Below, piece by piece: positions 29,722 to 40,583 of a DNA stretch of 64,000 nt (position 1 is the stretch's first letter; each line of letters starts with the position of its first letter). Under the pieces are notes generated by a model. The model saw nothing but the letters and a program-made list of their open reading frames with translations. It was not told the DNA's origin and ran no database searches. The stretch is from NCBI GenBank assembly GCA_948567375.1, contig OX419755.1, forward strand, positions 30,013,001 through 30,077,000. Reading direction: 5' to 3'. A program made the position numbers and the translations under genes. This DNA comes from Lunularia cruciata (Eukaryota; Streptophyta; Marchantiopsida; Lunulariales; Lunulariaceae).

Positions 29722-31261
29722 GAGGAAAAAACTTCTTATAGTGCAAGTTTGTAGTCAAGTGAGGTACATGTATGTCACCTATTGGTGTGCTTTAGTAGTG
29801 GCAATTTTGGCTCACTATAATCAAGGATTTGACATCAAGTTCAGCTTCTAGTGGTTTTGTTACTTGGCTTGCTGAACTACTGGAGGAGAACATTATGCAG
29901 AGGATACTCCAATACCAAAGGAGATGACTTGGATATGGAGTACAAGTGAGGTTTTTCTATCCACATTGGATGTTTCATTGTAGAGTTCTAAGGAAGCAAT
30001 GAAATACCATGCAAATCAATTGGTGTAGTGGGCATAGAGTGGAACCTTTTGACCATAGACCAAGAAACCAGTTTGAGGATGAGCCTTTGAAATCTATTAC
30101 TTTGTCACCTTTATGATACCACCCTTATTTTCTTGGAAATATCTAGTAGAGAGAGTATGCTTATTGGACTTGTTTGGTGGGATCATCATTAGTCTAGCTA
30201 TGGTACTACAAGCAAGCATACAAGTTTGGAAGTACTTATCTGTAGAGAGATGAGATTGTTAGGCAAGTCTCTCTACATTGTGTGGCACACTTGGCCTATT
30301 GGTATCCTAAGTTATTACTAATATTAGTATTAATGAATTACCAAACAGCCTTACAAGTAGACATTCCTTGTTGGGGATGCAAGATTTGGAGAGACATGGT
30401 CCTATTTATTTGGTGCTTTCAAGATGCCTATGTTAGAATATGCCCATGCTAGCCAAGGTAAGGGTCTATAAGATCCCCATTTTGGTGTGTTTTGGGAGAT
30501 GTTACATATACTACAACATCTCTAAGTTGATCAAGCCATTTCTTCAACCTACATGTTGGAGAATGTCCCTTTTATGGATTTGATTGATGGCAATGGTGAA
30601 CCTTGTTGGACAACCCAAATTTGCAACCCACTAAACCGCAAACACCTATCACCATTGATTGATGGTAATGGTGAACCTTGTTAGACAACCCAAATTTGCA
30701 TTACCCACACTCATGAGTTTCCCAAGCTCCCATGCTTTTTGGTAGAGGGATCTTGCATCTGTTTGAGACTCACAATTGTAGCAATTGAGGATCCCAACAC
30801 AAGGAGAGAGAGTGAGTGATAGGTTTTTGTACCAATATTACCTCCATGTTAGTAGTGTCAAAGGAATCCAAGCACTAAGTGTTAGATTAAGCTATGGAAC
30901 TTATAATTTGACCTGGATTGAACTTATAATTTGGCTAAGAAGCATATGATATGCTTGATAAGTATTACCACTTGAACACATGTGAGCTTCATGCCTATTA
31001 AGATGATTCAGGCACATGCTAGAGCAATGGACAGAGTAGGGATTTTATACTTAGGACATAGCCAATGACTACTAGTGGGAGTGGTCTACTTGGGGTACAT
31101 TTAGGTGAGTATGGTCTAATTGGGTTACACCCTTGGTCTACTTAAGATGTAGCTAGAGCATGTGTGGAGCTTGCATCTAGAGTAGAGGGAGCTTTTTGCT
31201 CTAAGTTTGGAGACTCAAGGGGGTTGGGGCCATGACATTCATGCTCTTAGGGCCTTAGTGT
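29722..31261 (+). pseudogene. C5 cytosine-DNA methyltransferase of J
   Basis: Motif I is LLDLFGGIIISLAMVL (about 30161-30200), motif II is YLSVERDE, and motif IV is degraded (about 30420-30500; the Cys codon of PCQ is kept but the next codon is a stop, and DPHFGVFWEMLHIL follows). Motif VI is intact as TYMLENVPFMD (30549-30575). Motifs VIII-X are barely readable. The linker (EHAQVxLGYI, LGLHPW-like) follows as in C. A 74-bp local duplication lies at 30581-30700. It confirms that the domain belongs to the family and was not a one-off capture. Confidence 0.78.
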
Positions 31262-31673
31262 AGCAACAAGTCAATACATCTTCCACTTCTACACCAATTA
31301 TAAAGATACTTGGGAGCAAAAAATTGGACCCAAGCTTGTAGGAGAGGAAAGCCAAAGAGTTTGGAGGTTGTTGAGGAACTACATTAGTTGTTCTTTCAAT
31401 ACGAAAGATTGGATGACCTAACCGGACTTGGTATTTGGATTGTGCTAAGTACCAATACATTGGTTATTTGATATCCCTTTAATATAATGATATAGAAAGA
31501 GCCTTGATTTTGAGCAAGAGTAGAGACCTTTTAGAGTTTGGTTTAGTAGAGATTTCACATAAAGAATATGTTTCAACTATAACAATAGCAATCAACAAAG
31601 ATATCTATCTACCCTCTTAATTGAGCATGTAGTGTCTTGCATAGTTTTGTGGAGAAGTGATTTACTTAGGGTT
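31262..31673 (+). pseudogene. RT N-terminus of J
   Basis: It matches the start of C's RT: a QVNTSSTSTPII-like stretch, GPKLVGEESQRVWRLL, then RDLLEFGLVEISHKEY and a degraded MCGDYRP region. It is cut at 31673 by unit H. Confidence 0.65.
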
Positions 31674-32233
31674 TGTGACAACCTAACAAGCATCACTTTT
31701 GGGGTAATTAGTAAGTAAAGTTTATTCCCACAAAGATACGTGTCAAAAATGGTCAAATACAAAGTAAAATGTAACAATGTAGTTCTTCTTGGTTGCATCT
31801 TTAATCTCTCAGGTAGAAATGTAGTGCCAACATTTTTTGTTTTTTTCCAAAATAAAGGAGAAGAAGTGTAAAGAGAAGTCGGATTGCGCCTGTATGGCCG
31901 AAGAAGACGAAGAAAATTGTCTTCGGGGTGAAACCCAAAGTAAAGTGACATCGGGTCATAAGGCGAAGTACTCTAAAATGCCGTGTCAACATACAATACA
32001 AAGTAAATTGTCTTCGGCTCGAGGGGAGCTCAACCCGAGGCAAAGACAGTCTAACAACCTTTCGTCAGGGCGAGAAATTCAAGAAGGGGCCGTTTCAAAA
32101 TTGGCGGCTCATACGTGCGAAGGTTGAGTGACAGTGACAGGTGCATGCCGGAGGTGTGATTTCTTGGTAGAAACTCGAAGTGACGGAAGACGAAGAAGTG
32201 CAACTCTATAAAAATTGAACCTGCAATGACGAA

Positions 32234-34808
32234 ATGTCGAGCAATTTTCCTTCGCGGTTAAGGAGTCGTCTTACAGGTGATCGGGGAAAGGGAAATAGAG
32301 TTGGACTTGTGTTAGTGCGTAAGGGAGAAGTCGAGAGAGAGAAATCGAGAGACCAAAAGAAAGCAGAAGAGATGGGAGGAGGGAAGAAGAACTCCAAATT
32401 TGTAGTGAGAAATCATGCAATTCGGAGATTAGATATAGTAGTGAGGATTGAAGTCTTGAGCCGACTTTGGATCACTTTTCTGGCATGGAACTGGAACGTA
32501 AGTTTTCCAGGATTCATGACAGAAATCATCGAGAGTAAATGTCTCAATGGTCCCAAGGAAGAAGGGAAGAGAGGAAATCCGGCTTGCTGGACAGAGTCGG
32601 TTGGAGACTCGTACTCGGGAAGGAGGCAGGCTCGGAGCAGGGAGCCATGTTCTTGGGGAAAGGAGAGATAGCCCAAGAAACGCAGGAGGTGAGAGATGCC
32701 TTCTCGCCGAAGAGGACGAAGAATGGGTATAAAGTTGAGAGCTATAAAGACCCTGTGAGGAGAGGAATTGTGAGTGCACTAATGTCCTTCCTGAAGCCGG
32801 AGAGAACTACCTATGTGATGAAACACCAAGCGGTGTTCTTTCACAAGTTATTTGCAAGAGAACCGATAAATTGGGCAAGGTGCTTTCACGAAAGAACGAG
32901 GCAGATGGTGTGGAATCTGCGGGATAAGTTGCCTCCACACTACATCGTACCATTTGCAGCCCATTTTACCTTGGGTTAAATCTGCTCAATTTGGCGGAGC
33001 ATAATCGAATGGTGTCTCATTTCCATCCTGATTTGAGAAGAGAAGTCGACGCGGAGGAGCAGCAATACATTCTCCAAATCCGGAGCACGGACAATTACTA
33101 CGCAAAGACAGGGAAGAAAGTGGAGGTCGTTGAAAGTACCCCGACGAAGAAGAGAACTCGGCAAGCATAAGCCAAAGAAAACAAGAAACCTCGGAAAATG
33201 CAGAAAAATAACCCGAGGCAAGGAATGGTGGTGATTGAGTCGGAAGATGAAGACTCAGACGGCGAAGCCGAGCTCAAGACGGAGGACTCGGACCGTGAGG
33301 AGGAACCTAAGCTGACATTGCAAAGTGGAGATACGAGCAGTGACAGTGAGGAAGGAGGAGAGATGACATCGGTACCAGCGGTTGAAGAATACAAAGAAGA
33401 AATGCAAGCCGAAGTAGAAACCAAAGACAATGTGGCGGTGGAAGACAAAGTACCAGTGTGCAAGGAGAAGAAGATCGCAGTACAGCAAGGAATTTGCTTG
33501 AGACGTAAGGCAAAGTGTGAAGCGGGACCAAGTAGAGTGAAGGAAGAGGTAGAAGAAAGCTCGGGCAGTGAGGCATCGATCCCGATACGAAGACTCCAGC
33601 AAAGAAGGCTAGTATCGGGAGAACACGAGGAAAGAAGAGAGACCACTCCGCGGGAGGACAAAGTTGTCAGTAATGGAGTAGATTACCTGCAGATGGTAGT
33701 ATGCCCGCTGTTGGTGAAGATGGAGAAGAAGAAGAAGAAGAAGATGCAGTCTACTTGTCCAGAGGTAAAGATTGTGTTGCAGGTCTTATCAAGATTGGAA
33801 GAAGAAAACTCGGAGTTGAAGAAGAGTATAACCCGAGGTGAGGAAGAGAGAGAAGTACTGCAAGCAGAAGCAGTCGAGAAGAGTCAGGTAATCAAAGACC
33901 TGAAGAGAGAAGTGAGTTATTGAGAAGATCTTGCAAGGAAGAGTGACATTGCAAGGGAGAGACAAGTAGCGGAGCATGAAATCTTGAAGCAGCAGTTTGC
34001 TGATTCAAGAGTCAAACTTATCCATGCTATGGCGAGGGTAGCATCGAAGGATCAAGAGCTCAATCGAGTGATGGAGAGTATGGAGGAGAAGAAGCAACTC
34101 TGGCAGCGAGAGTTGGCTGCGAGATATAGAGAAGAAGAGAGATTACGAGACTTACTTTGTAATCAGGAAGAGAAGGTTGCATAGAAGGAGAAAGAGAAGG
34201 AAGCGGTGAAGGCCGAATTCGAAGAAGAATTGGCGATGTACAGAGAAGAATGGCTCACAGATCGGGAACGCAAACGCAAGACAAGATTGGAGCCATTGAA
34301 GGAAATCGTCCTCAGAGTAAATGCGATGTTGAGTATAGAGGCCAACGTTCAAATTGAAGAGACGAGATTGCACGAGTTAAAACTGTTGGTGCAGGAAACA
34401 AGGCAAAGACAAGCGAAAGATACAGATTTGAATGCCTTGTTGATTAAATTGAGAACTCGTGTAGATAGGAAGATCTTAGAAGTAGAAGACAATATTGCGA
34501 TTAGATTAGACTTAGTGAGAATAGAGTTAGAAAAGCTTCGGCAGGATGTTAAGGAAAAACCCAAAGTAGATAATATAGGGATCCAAATGTCTTTGGAGTT
34601 GCCCTCAGAGACATTAGAGAAGAGTGGGTCAAAGGATGAGGAGTTAGATAGATTAGCCACTAGTGCAATTTCAGATCAGGAAAGAGAATTGCTGGATCTG
34701 GTAGAAGATGTGGGAGATCTGAAACCCGAGGAAAAGATAGTAGGAAGTAAGATTACTTCGGGTTTGGGTTTGAAAGCCAAGGAAGAAGTAGACATCGGAT
34801 TGGAGTAG
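32234..34808 (+). pseudogene. U3 ORF of unit G (best preserved, about 858 codons)
   Basis: Only two frameshifts (near 32600 and 32975) and three in-frame stops (33168-33170, 33922-33924, about 34182) break it. Order: basic N-terminus (MGGGKKNSKFVV), a conserved domain with RRLDIVVRIEVLSRLWITF, GNPACWTE, WRLVLGKEA, NGYKVESYKDPVRRGIV, ERTTYVMKHQAVFFHKLF, INWARCF, PPHYIVPFAAHF and MVSHFHPDLRR; an acidic linker (IESEDEDSDGEAELKTED); a second short conserved block (GVDYLQMVVCPLLVKM); a long coiled coil from about 33740 to 34560; and a tail ending VDIGLE. The N-domain pattern faintly recalls the plant transposon-protein domain found in some Athila-type ORFs, which is a guess. The sense matches gag-pol. 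The function is unknown. Confidence 0.8.
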
Positions 34809-35600
34809 AAACCGTTTGAGATTTGAAGGGGCAGATGTGAAGAGGTGCATTGTCATTTCGGATCTGCAGGTTAGAAGAGTTGTTGTAGAACGGTATAGTT
34901 GTTAGAATTATCAATTGCTTCACTATTTAAGAGTGGGATTCGCAGTATTATGTTGTCCAGTGCTCATTATTTCTGAGAATAGATAAAGCAAAGTGTTGTG
35001 AAGCAGTGCTCGTTGCTTAAGCTTGATTCCGAGTATAAATTTTGCAGTGTGTTTGTGAGTGTTTGGAGAAATTCAAAGTGCAAGTCAGAGTGTTTGTTGG
35101 ATGTTGGATTCCACAGCCTTGATCTTCATTTTGTGTGTTTGATCCTGAGTGAAGTGCAATCAAAGCAATGCCTTGACAGATCTGAGAGGAATTGTAGTGT
35201 TGGTAGTATCCTACATTTGTGAGTGCAGTACGAAGTTGATGTGAAGCAATTTAGATCGAGGAAGTTGTGCCTTCAGTGGAGGGGTGGAACACAATTCTGA
35301 GGTGAAGTCGTTTTGCAGTGAAGTGCCGTTTTCGGAAGAGCCTGAATCATCACAATCAAGATTTTTTGGAAAGATTTGATGGAGTTGTGATTATGGAGTG
35401 TTAATTTGTCACAAGACTGCGAGTCAGTGCTTGTTACTCTCTTCTAGGTGTGGTTTCTACCTGAGAGACTAAAGAAGAACTCAAGAAGAACTACATGTTA
35501 CTGTTTGACTTTGTATTTGACCAATTCTGACTCGTATCTCTACGGGAACGAACTTTACTTACCCGATTACCGCAAAAGTGATATTTGCCGGGTTATCACA
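34809..35600 (+). repeat. Promoter/R/U5 part of unit G, TATA-like box at 34923-34932
   Basis: CTATTTAAGAG at 34923 is the family TATA-like box. Downstream blocks conserved in all units include GAATAGATAAAGCAAAGTG, AAGTGCAAGTCAG, GGAAGTTGTGCCTTCAGTGG, and the final CAAAAGTGATATTTGCCGGG. It is non-coding. The distance from box to LTR end is about 680 bp. Confidence 0.65.
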
Positions 35601-35605
35601 AGAAA

Positions 35606-36369
35606 TTATACCCAAAAGAGAGTAACAAACACTGATCTGCAATCTCATCACAAATTAATATTCCATAATCACAACACCATCAAATCTTTCTAAACCAACT
35701 TGATTGTGATGACCCAAATTCTTCCAAAGCAAGCTACTTCATTGCAAAACAATGCTGCCTTAGAATTGTGTTCCACCCCTCTACTAAAGGCACAACTTCC
35801 TTGATTGAAATTGCTTTGCATCAACCCCATACTACACTCACAAATGCACAATACTACCAACACTACAATTCCTCATAGATTTGTCAAGGCATTGCTTTGA
35901 TTGCTATCCACTCAGGATCAAACAGAAAAAATGAAATCCACACTAGGGAATCCAATCCAACACTCAACAAGCTCACTGACTTGCACTTCAAAATTCTCCA
36001 AAAACTCACAAACACACACAAGGATTGATACTCAAAATTAAGCTCAAATGACAAGCACTTAGTTACAACTCTCAACAAGCTCACTGACTTGCACTTCAAA
36101 ATTCTCCAAAAACTCACAAACACACACAAGGATTGATACTCAAAATTAAGCTCAAATGACAAGCACTTAGTTACAACTCTTTGCTTTACTCAACTTCATA
36201 AATACAAATGTTGAAAAACATAATACTGGAAATGCTGCCTTTAAATAGGCCAAGCACTTGATAGTTATCTTACTAAGATATCATTCCCTAACAATCTCGA
36301 GATCCAAATTGACAAACTGCCTCTTCATATCTACCTCTTCAAACCTAAATTTGGTACTACTCCAATCTG
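35606..36369 (-). repeat. R/U5 part of unit H with a 108-bp tandem duplication
   Basis: This is the continuation of H after G. 35963-36070 and 36071-36178 are two adjacent copies that I read as identical. The rest matches the tails of other units (for example 55520-56050), with the inverted TATA-like TTTAAATAGG at 36239. No ORF of note is present. Confidence 0.85.
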
Positions 36370-38800
36370 ATGTCAACCTCAACTTTGGCTTCCAAACCTG
36401 AGGTTACTCTTATCACTTCCCCCTCTTTGGGTCTCTCTAATACTACTCCTATATCTTCTATTTCTACTATCTCTTCACTCTGAATTACAATTGCAGACAT
36501 GGGTACTCTTTGACCCACTCTTCTTTAATGTCTCAAGCAACTCACCCGAAGACACTTGCACTCCTACTTCTACATCTTTGGAATTCATATTCATCTTTAT
36601 TTCATCACAAAGTCTATTTAAATCTGATCTAACAAAATCTAATCCAAGACAAACATTATCTCCTACTTCTAACATCTTTCTATCTACTCTATCTCCCAGA
36701 CAAATCATCAAACTATTCATATCTACATCTTTTGTCGTCCTCTTTTGAGTTTCCTGCACAATCAACTTCATCTCATGCAGTCTTGCTTCCTCCGGCTTCC
36801 CTTTAGCTTTTGTACTAAGCATCACTTGGCACTCCATCATGAGTGCTCCTACCGCATCTAACTCCACCCTCAAAACTACCTTCTCCTTACTTCTCTATGC
36901 TTCTAACTCGTTCTGATATATTATGAATTCATCTTTGAATTCAGCCTTCAATGTCTTCTTCTCTTGTGCATATTCAACTAATTGACCTTCAACTCCTTGA
37001 AGCAACCTCCGCAATTGTTCTTCCTTTTGAGTATGTTTTGCCAATTCTCATTGCCAGACTTGGTCCTTCTTTGTCACTCTCTTCCTCAAACTCTCCAGCT
37101 CTTGTTCCATCACCACTGTAATTGCCTTTGAGTGTATGACCTCAACTTGTACATTAGCAACTTCCCATTTCATGGTCTTGACCAATGCCTTTTATCCTTC
37201 AATTCTTCACTAAATTTCATGAAATTCTCCTACAAGGCATCCAAGCTTTTCTTCCACAGAACTGCCTCAGCCCAAATTTCTTTGGCTTCCTTCTCTCCTT
37301 GGGTTAGCTTACTCCTCAATGCCAAGGTCTCCTCACTCCACATCTTCACTACATCCAACTCATCTCTCACTTTCGGATGCCGGCCCCTCAGATCTACTCT
37401 CTTCTATTGCAAAAGCACCAACAAAGGACATAGAAAATTTCATAGGTACTCAACCCCACCATCTCTTCCTTCCTTGTTCAGTCTGCCTTTGGTGCTAGTA
37501 GGCATTTCCCCTGTTGGTGCCTCACCTCAAAGATGCAATTTTCATATTTTCAACATCTTGTCCTCCGAGCTCTCTTCTTCATTCTCAATTTTGCTTGGTT
37601 CAACAACCACCATATGAGCACTCCTCTTTGTCCTTGCCACCCTTGGGAAGATGAAGGCACCCTCTCCTACATTTCCATCTCCTAGCTCATTGGCTGGCAA
37701 CTCTAGACACGGCTTATCTCCTCCTTCTATGCGGTCAATTGCCTTATGGAACTCATGTTCTTCTTCTCCAACAATGACTTCTCTTGATTGCTGAACTTCA
37801 GCTTCTCCTTTTCTACCACTACTTGACTCTTCACTCAACAACATAAACTCTTCTTTGGCTCCCAAAGCTTCTCTCCTCAACTCTATTTCTCCTTTTGACT
37901 CTTCTTCTAAGGTCAATTCTTTCACTTCCACTGATGCGGGTATCGGATTGAATCTTCATATCTTCTGAGGCTACACCGGCGTGATTCATCCTTCAAGTCT
38001 ACTTCTCTTTCTTGGCATAGGGATTTCCACTACCACTATCTTCTCCTTCCCACTCTTTAGGTAATAGTCATCACCTTCACAAACCCGCTCAATGTAATAT
38101 TGTTCATCCCCATCTACATCTCTTTGCAAATTGGGGTGAAAATGGGATGCCATCCATCCTCTCTCCTTTGAGCTTAAAAGGTTCAGCCCAATGTAGAAGT
38201 GGGCTGTGAAAGGTACAAAGTAGTGGGGCCGCATATCCATTCTCCAACTGGTGATAATTTGTTGGTGCAAACACCTTGCCTAGTCCACCACTTCTCTTGC
38301 AAACATTTGATGGAAAAACACTACTTGTTGCATTATTACATAGGTGGTTTGCTCTAGCTTGAACATAGCCATCATCATGCTCATGATCCCTCTTTGCACT
38401 AGATCCTTGTAACTATCCACCTTGTACCCATTCTTGGTGCAAGGTTTACTAAAAGAGTTCCTCACCTCAGTAGTTTCTTCCAAAGCATCACATTTTTGGT
38501 AGAAGGTGACACAACCTACCTCTCTTGCTTCTCTTCCTATGACTAATCGCCAATCTAACTCAATCCATTGAGCCAGATTTCCTCTCTTTCCCTTGTGCTT
38601 GGGCCCATCCTTACAATTGCCGGCAGCAATCTCTGTCATGAACCCTAGAAAACCCAAATTCCAATTCCATGCCAAAAATGTGATGCAAAGTCTGGACAAG
38701 ACATTGATACTTGCCACTACATCTAATTGGCAAATTGCACGACCCCTTAATGCACTATTCTTATTTCCCTTTGGGATCATCATGTGCTTCCTCACTTTGT
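36370..38800 (-). pseudogene. U3 ORF of unit H
   Basis: N-terminal domain: 38280-38795 open for 171 codons (ICQLDVVASINVLSRLCITF, GNLAQWIELDWRLVIGREA, NGYKVDSYKDLVQRGIM, TTYVIMQQVVFFHQMF), continued in 37986-38270 (MRPHYFVPFTAHFYIGLNLL, ASHFHPNLQRDV). The acidic middle is 37542-37931. The C-terminal part is 36475-36873 (EARLHEMKLIVQETQKR, DRVDRKMLEVGDNVCL). Frameshifts join the pieces. Together with G and D it defines the protein. Confidence 0.78.
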
Positions 38801-39322
38801 GCTTCTAAAAGATCAAACCCAAGACTCTAACCCACTCTTGTTGTGTACTCCGCACTTTGCATTCCTTTGGGTCAACTTTGAATAGGAACATGATACCTTC
38901 TAGACATTGCACCGCTTCCTTGATGAAATTTCAATTTTATAGTCCTTTGCTAATTGGTCATTTTTCAGTCATTTCTTTGTTTACCCACAGATTCTATGGG
39001 TTGGTTTCCTATCACTTTCAAGATTATCTTGGTCTTGAGGTAGTGACTTTCTTCTCATGTACTTTCTTGATTGGTAAAACCCAAAGAAAAGTTGTTACAA
39101 GTTCTTTGGATCAGGTTGTGCATTGTGATGCAAAGGCCTCTATCTTTGGCTTCAAACTTCCTTTTGTCTGTCTCATGTCCTTTTAACTTTGACCCAAGGT
39201 CAAATTTGGATTTACACCAAAACACATGATTCTTTGTATTTCTTCCTTGTTTAGCCCTTCTTTGGCTTTACCAACACACTTCTTCTTTAAAACTCAAAAA
39301 AATGAAAAATGTAGGTACCACA
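38801..39322 (-). other. U3 start of unit H, non-coding
   Basis: It runs from the N-terminus of the U3 ORF to the LTR end AGGTACCACA. It has a pyrimidine-rich + strand and several GACCCAAAGT-type repeats, as in the other units (28441-28851 and 53060-53613). No ORF or motif is recognised. Confidence 0.6.
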
Positions 39323-39399
39323 TGGTCATTTTTGAGAGTAGCAATAAGTGCAATTTTGGTAGTGAGGCACTTAATGTAGTAGATCAGTAAGTTGTAGCA

Positions 39400-40290
39400 A
39401 TCTTTTGTGTGCAAGAGCCATGGTAAAACCCTAAAAACTTACAAGAAGGCACTTGAAGCCATCCTTACATCCTTGCCATCAACAAGTAGGCAGTATACTA
39501 TAGGATGGATGTGATTAGAAGTAAGCACTAGAATTGAGAGTTGTTTGATTTTCATATGAGCAATGAGACAAGGAGAAAATTAAAGAAAACTTCAAGAGGA
39601 ATGAAAGGCAACCCATTGAACTGGACAAAGCGCCACTAGCAAATGGTACTTGGCTTGGATGTTGAGGTTGTAGGAGCAATAACCAAAAGAGTAAATTTGT
39701 TGTCAAAGAACTTACCCTTGACGTCAAAAGCCTCTTCAATAGCAAGCACTCCAAGAAAAATGGAGGGAGTGTGGTCAATTAAAAGGACCATGCACAAATA
39801 GCCATTGTAGAAGCAATTATGAAGCTCTTTAAATAGAAAAGGACAACATACTTAACCAATGGCTAGGAAGTGTTCTTCAATAATATGTATTCAAGCGAAT
39901 GTGTAGATTGTGCAAAGATGTTTGATAAGCAATGCAAGCTAGTACACCAAGACTTTAAAGACAAAGAAGGAGCCACATGTATTGCCCTTTTTGCTGTGCA
40001 TTACTACATGGAGACCAATCTGCTAATGAAGGAAGAAAAAAAGAGATTCCCCTCACATTTGCATCCTATAGGTTATTTCAAATTGCAACCTAAAGGACCT
40101 ACAAAAATCACCAAGTCTCAGCATGCCAATGTTAAGTTTGTAGAGTTAGGCCAATTTGTGCATGTAGATGAAGAACCAGCCTTGCCAAAGGCTCCAAAGA
40201 GGAAGAAAAACACCAAAGAAGAAGACACTTCCTCCAGCAAAGAAGTTAAAGGCAAGTGCCAGATTGTTGAAGTCTCCTTCAGAAAGTGAA
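39400..40290 (+). pseudogene. Diverged relative of the U3 ORF
   Basis: The + strand reads, across stops, GMKGNPLNWTKRH, AIMKLFK, KRTTYLTNG, EVFFNNMYSSECVDCAKMF, FAVHYYMETNLLMKEE and PSHLHP, then a Lys/Glu-rich tail (KAPKRKKNTKEEDTSS). The order and spacing match GNPA.WTE, TTYV..QAVFF, INWARCF, AHFYxGLNLL and SHFHP in G and H, at much lower identity. 39870-40289 is open for 139 codons. No LTR ends were found around it. It is either an old member or another family with the same protein. Confidence 0.65.
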
Positions 40291-40444
40291 GCCAAGAGCA
40301 ATGAACTAGATAAAGACAAGGAGCAAAGATTGAGCTGAGTGCTCAAAGGACCAAGAACTTTGGCCTGAAAGAGAGAAGGAAGTAAAGGACCACACAAAGG
40401 AAAAAATATTGCATCATGGACAATGCCAAAGAAGAAGAGGAGGT
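40291..40444. other. Short stretch without recognised feature
   Basis: A Lys/Glu-coding-like purine-rich stretch follows the diverged ORF. I see nothing definite in it. Confidence 0.3.
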
Positions 40445-40583
40445 TGTCGTGTGTATATACATTGTTACATAACTCAAATCACTCATCCAGATCAATACTT
40501 GATTTGTCATTCAATAACCTACCAACAACTCAACACTGATTACAATCAAGCTACATCCACTCTAGCTAAGAGAATCTAGGTGT
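40445..40583 (-). repeat. LTR fragment related to element C's terminal repeats
   Basis: It starts TGTCGTGTGTATATACATTG, like the ends at 14294 and 14848, and continues with AGATCAATACTTGATTTGTC and AGAGAATCTAGG, as in 14430-14540. It is cut at 40583 by the 3' LTR of E. Confidence 0.65.

Larger units (their letters stand above)
28852..31673 (+). mobile_element. J: second, diverged copy of the element C family
   Basis: The + strand carries, in the order of C: the end of gag (LRGVLLELDS, REVGRQ), spacer, protease, C5 methyltransferase and the N-terminus of RT. It is bounded by the end of unit F on the left and the start of unit H on the right, so both ends are cut. It is far more eroded than C, with many stops. 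No integrase or PHD part remains. Confidence 0.8.
31820..35600 (+). mobile_element. Giant-LTR unit G, complete with TSD
   Basis: It begins TGTAGTGCCAACATTTTTTG and ends CGGGTTATCACA. The 5-bp repeat AGAAA flanks it (31815-31819 and 35601-35605), and H reads on without loss across it. At 3781 bp it is the best preserved LTR here. 31820-32233 is the U3 start, 32234-34808 the U3 ORF, 34809-35600 the promoter/R/U5 part. No PBS or PPT is inside, so it is a solo LTR or LTR-sized mobile unit. Confidence 0.9.
31674..39322 (-). mobile_element. Giant-LTR unit H, complete, split by unit G
   Basis: The left end is TGTGACAACC at 31674 and the right end is AGGTACCACA at 39322. Removing G (31820-35600) and one AGAAA leaves about 3.86 kb. 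It contains the R/U5 part (31674-31819 and 35606-36360), the U3 ORF (36370-38800) and the U3 start. It lies at the broken RT of J on the left, but the flanking bases (GGGTT, TGGTC) do not form a TSD, so one flank has been altered. Confidence 0.78.

Noticed and set aside
33098-33661. 187-codon minus-strand ORF
   Set aside because: It is the antisense shadow of the acidic part of G's U3 ORF, rich in Ser and Leu from GAA/GAG complements.
31674-35600. Inverted terminal repeats, as of a DNA transposon, around the coding unit G
   Set aside because: The left inverted piece belongs to unit H. G has its own TG..CA ends and the TSD AGAAA, and H reads on across it, so this is nesting of two oppositely oriented LTR units.
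39870-40289. Host gene of 139 codons with a Lys-rich tail
   Set aside because: Its motifs follow the order of the LTR-borne ORF N-domain, and upstream coding is broken by stops.
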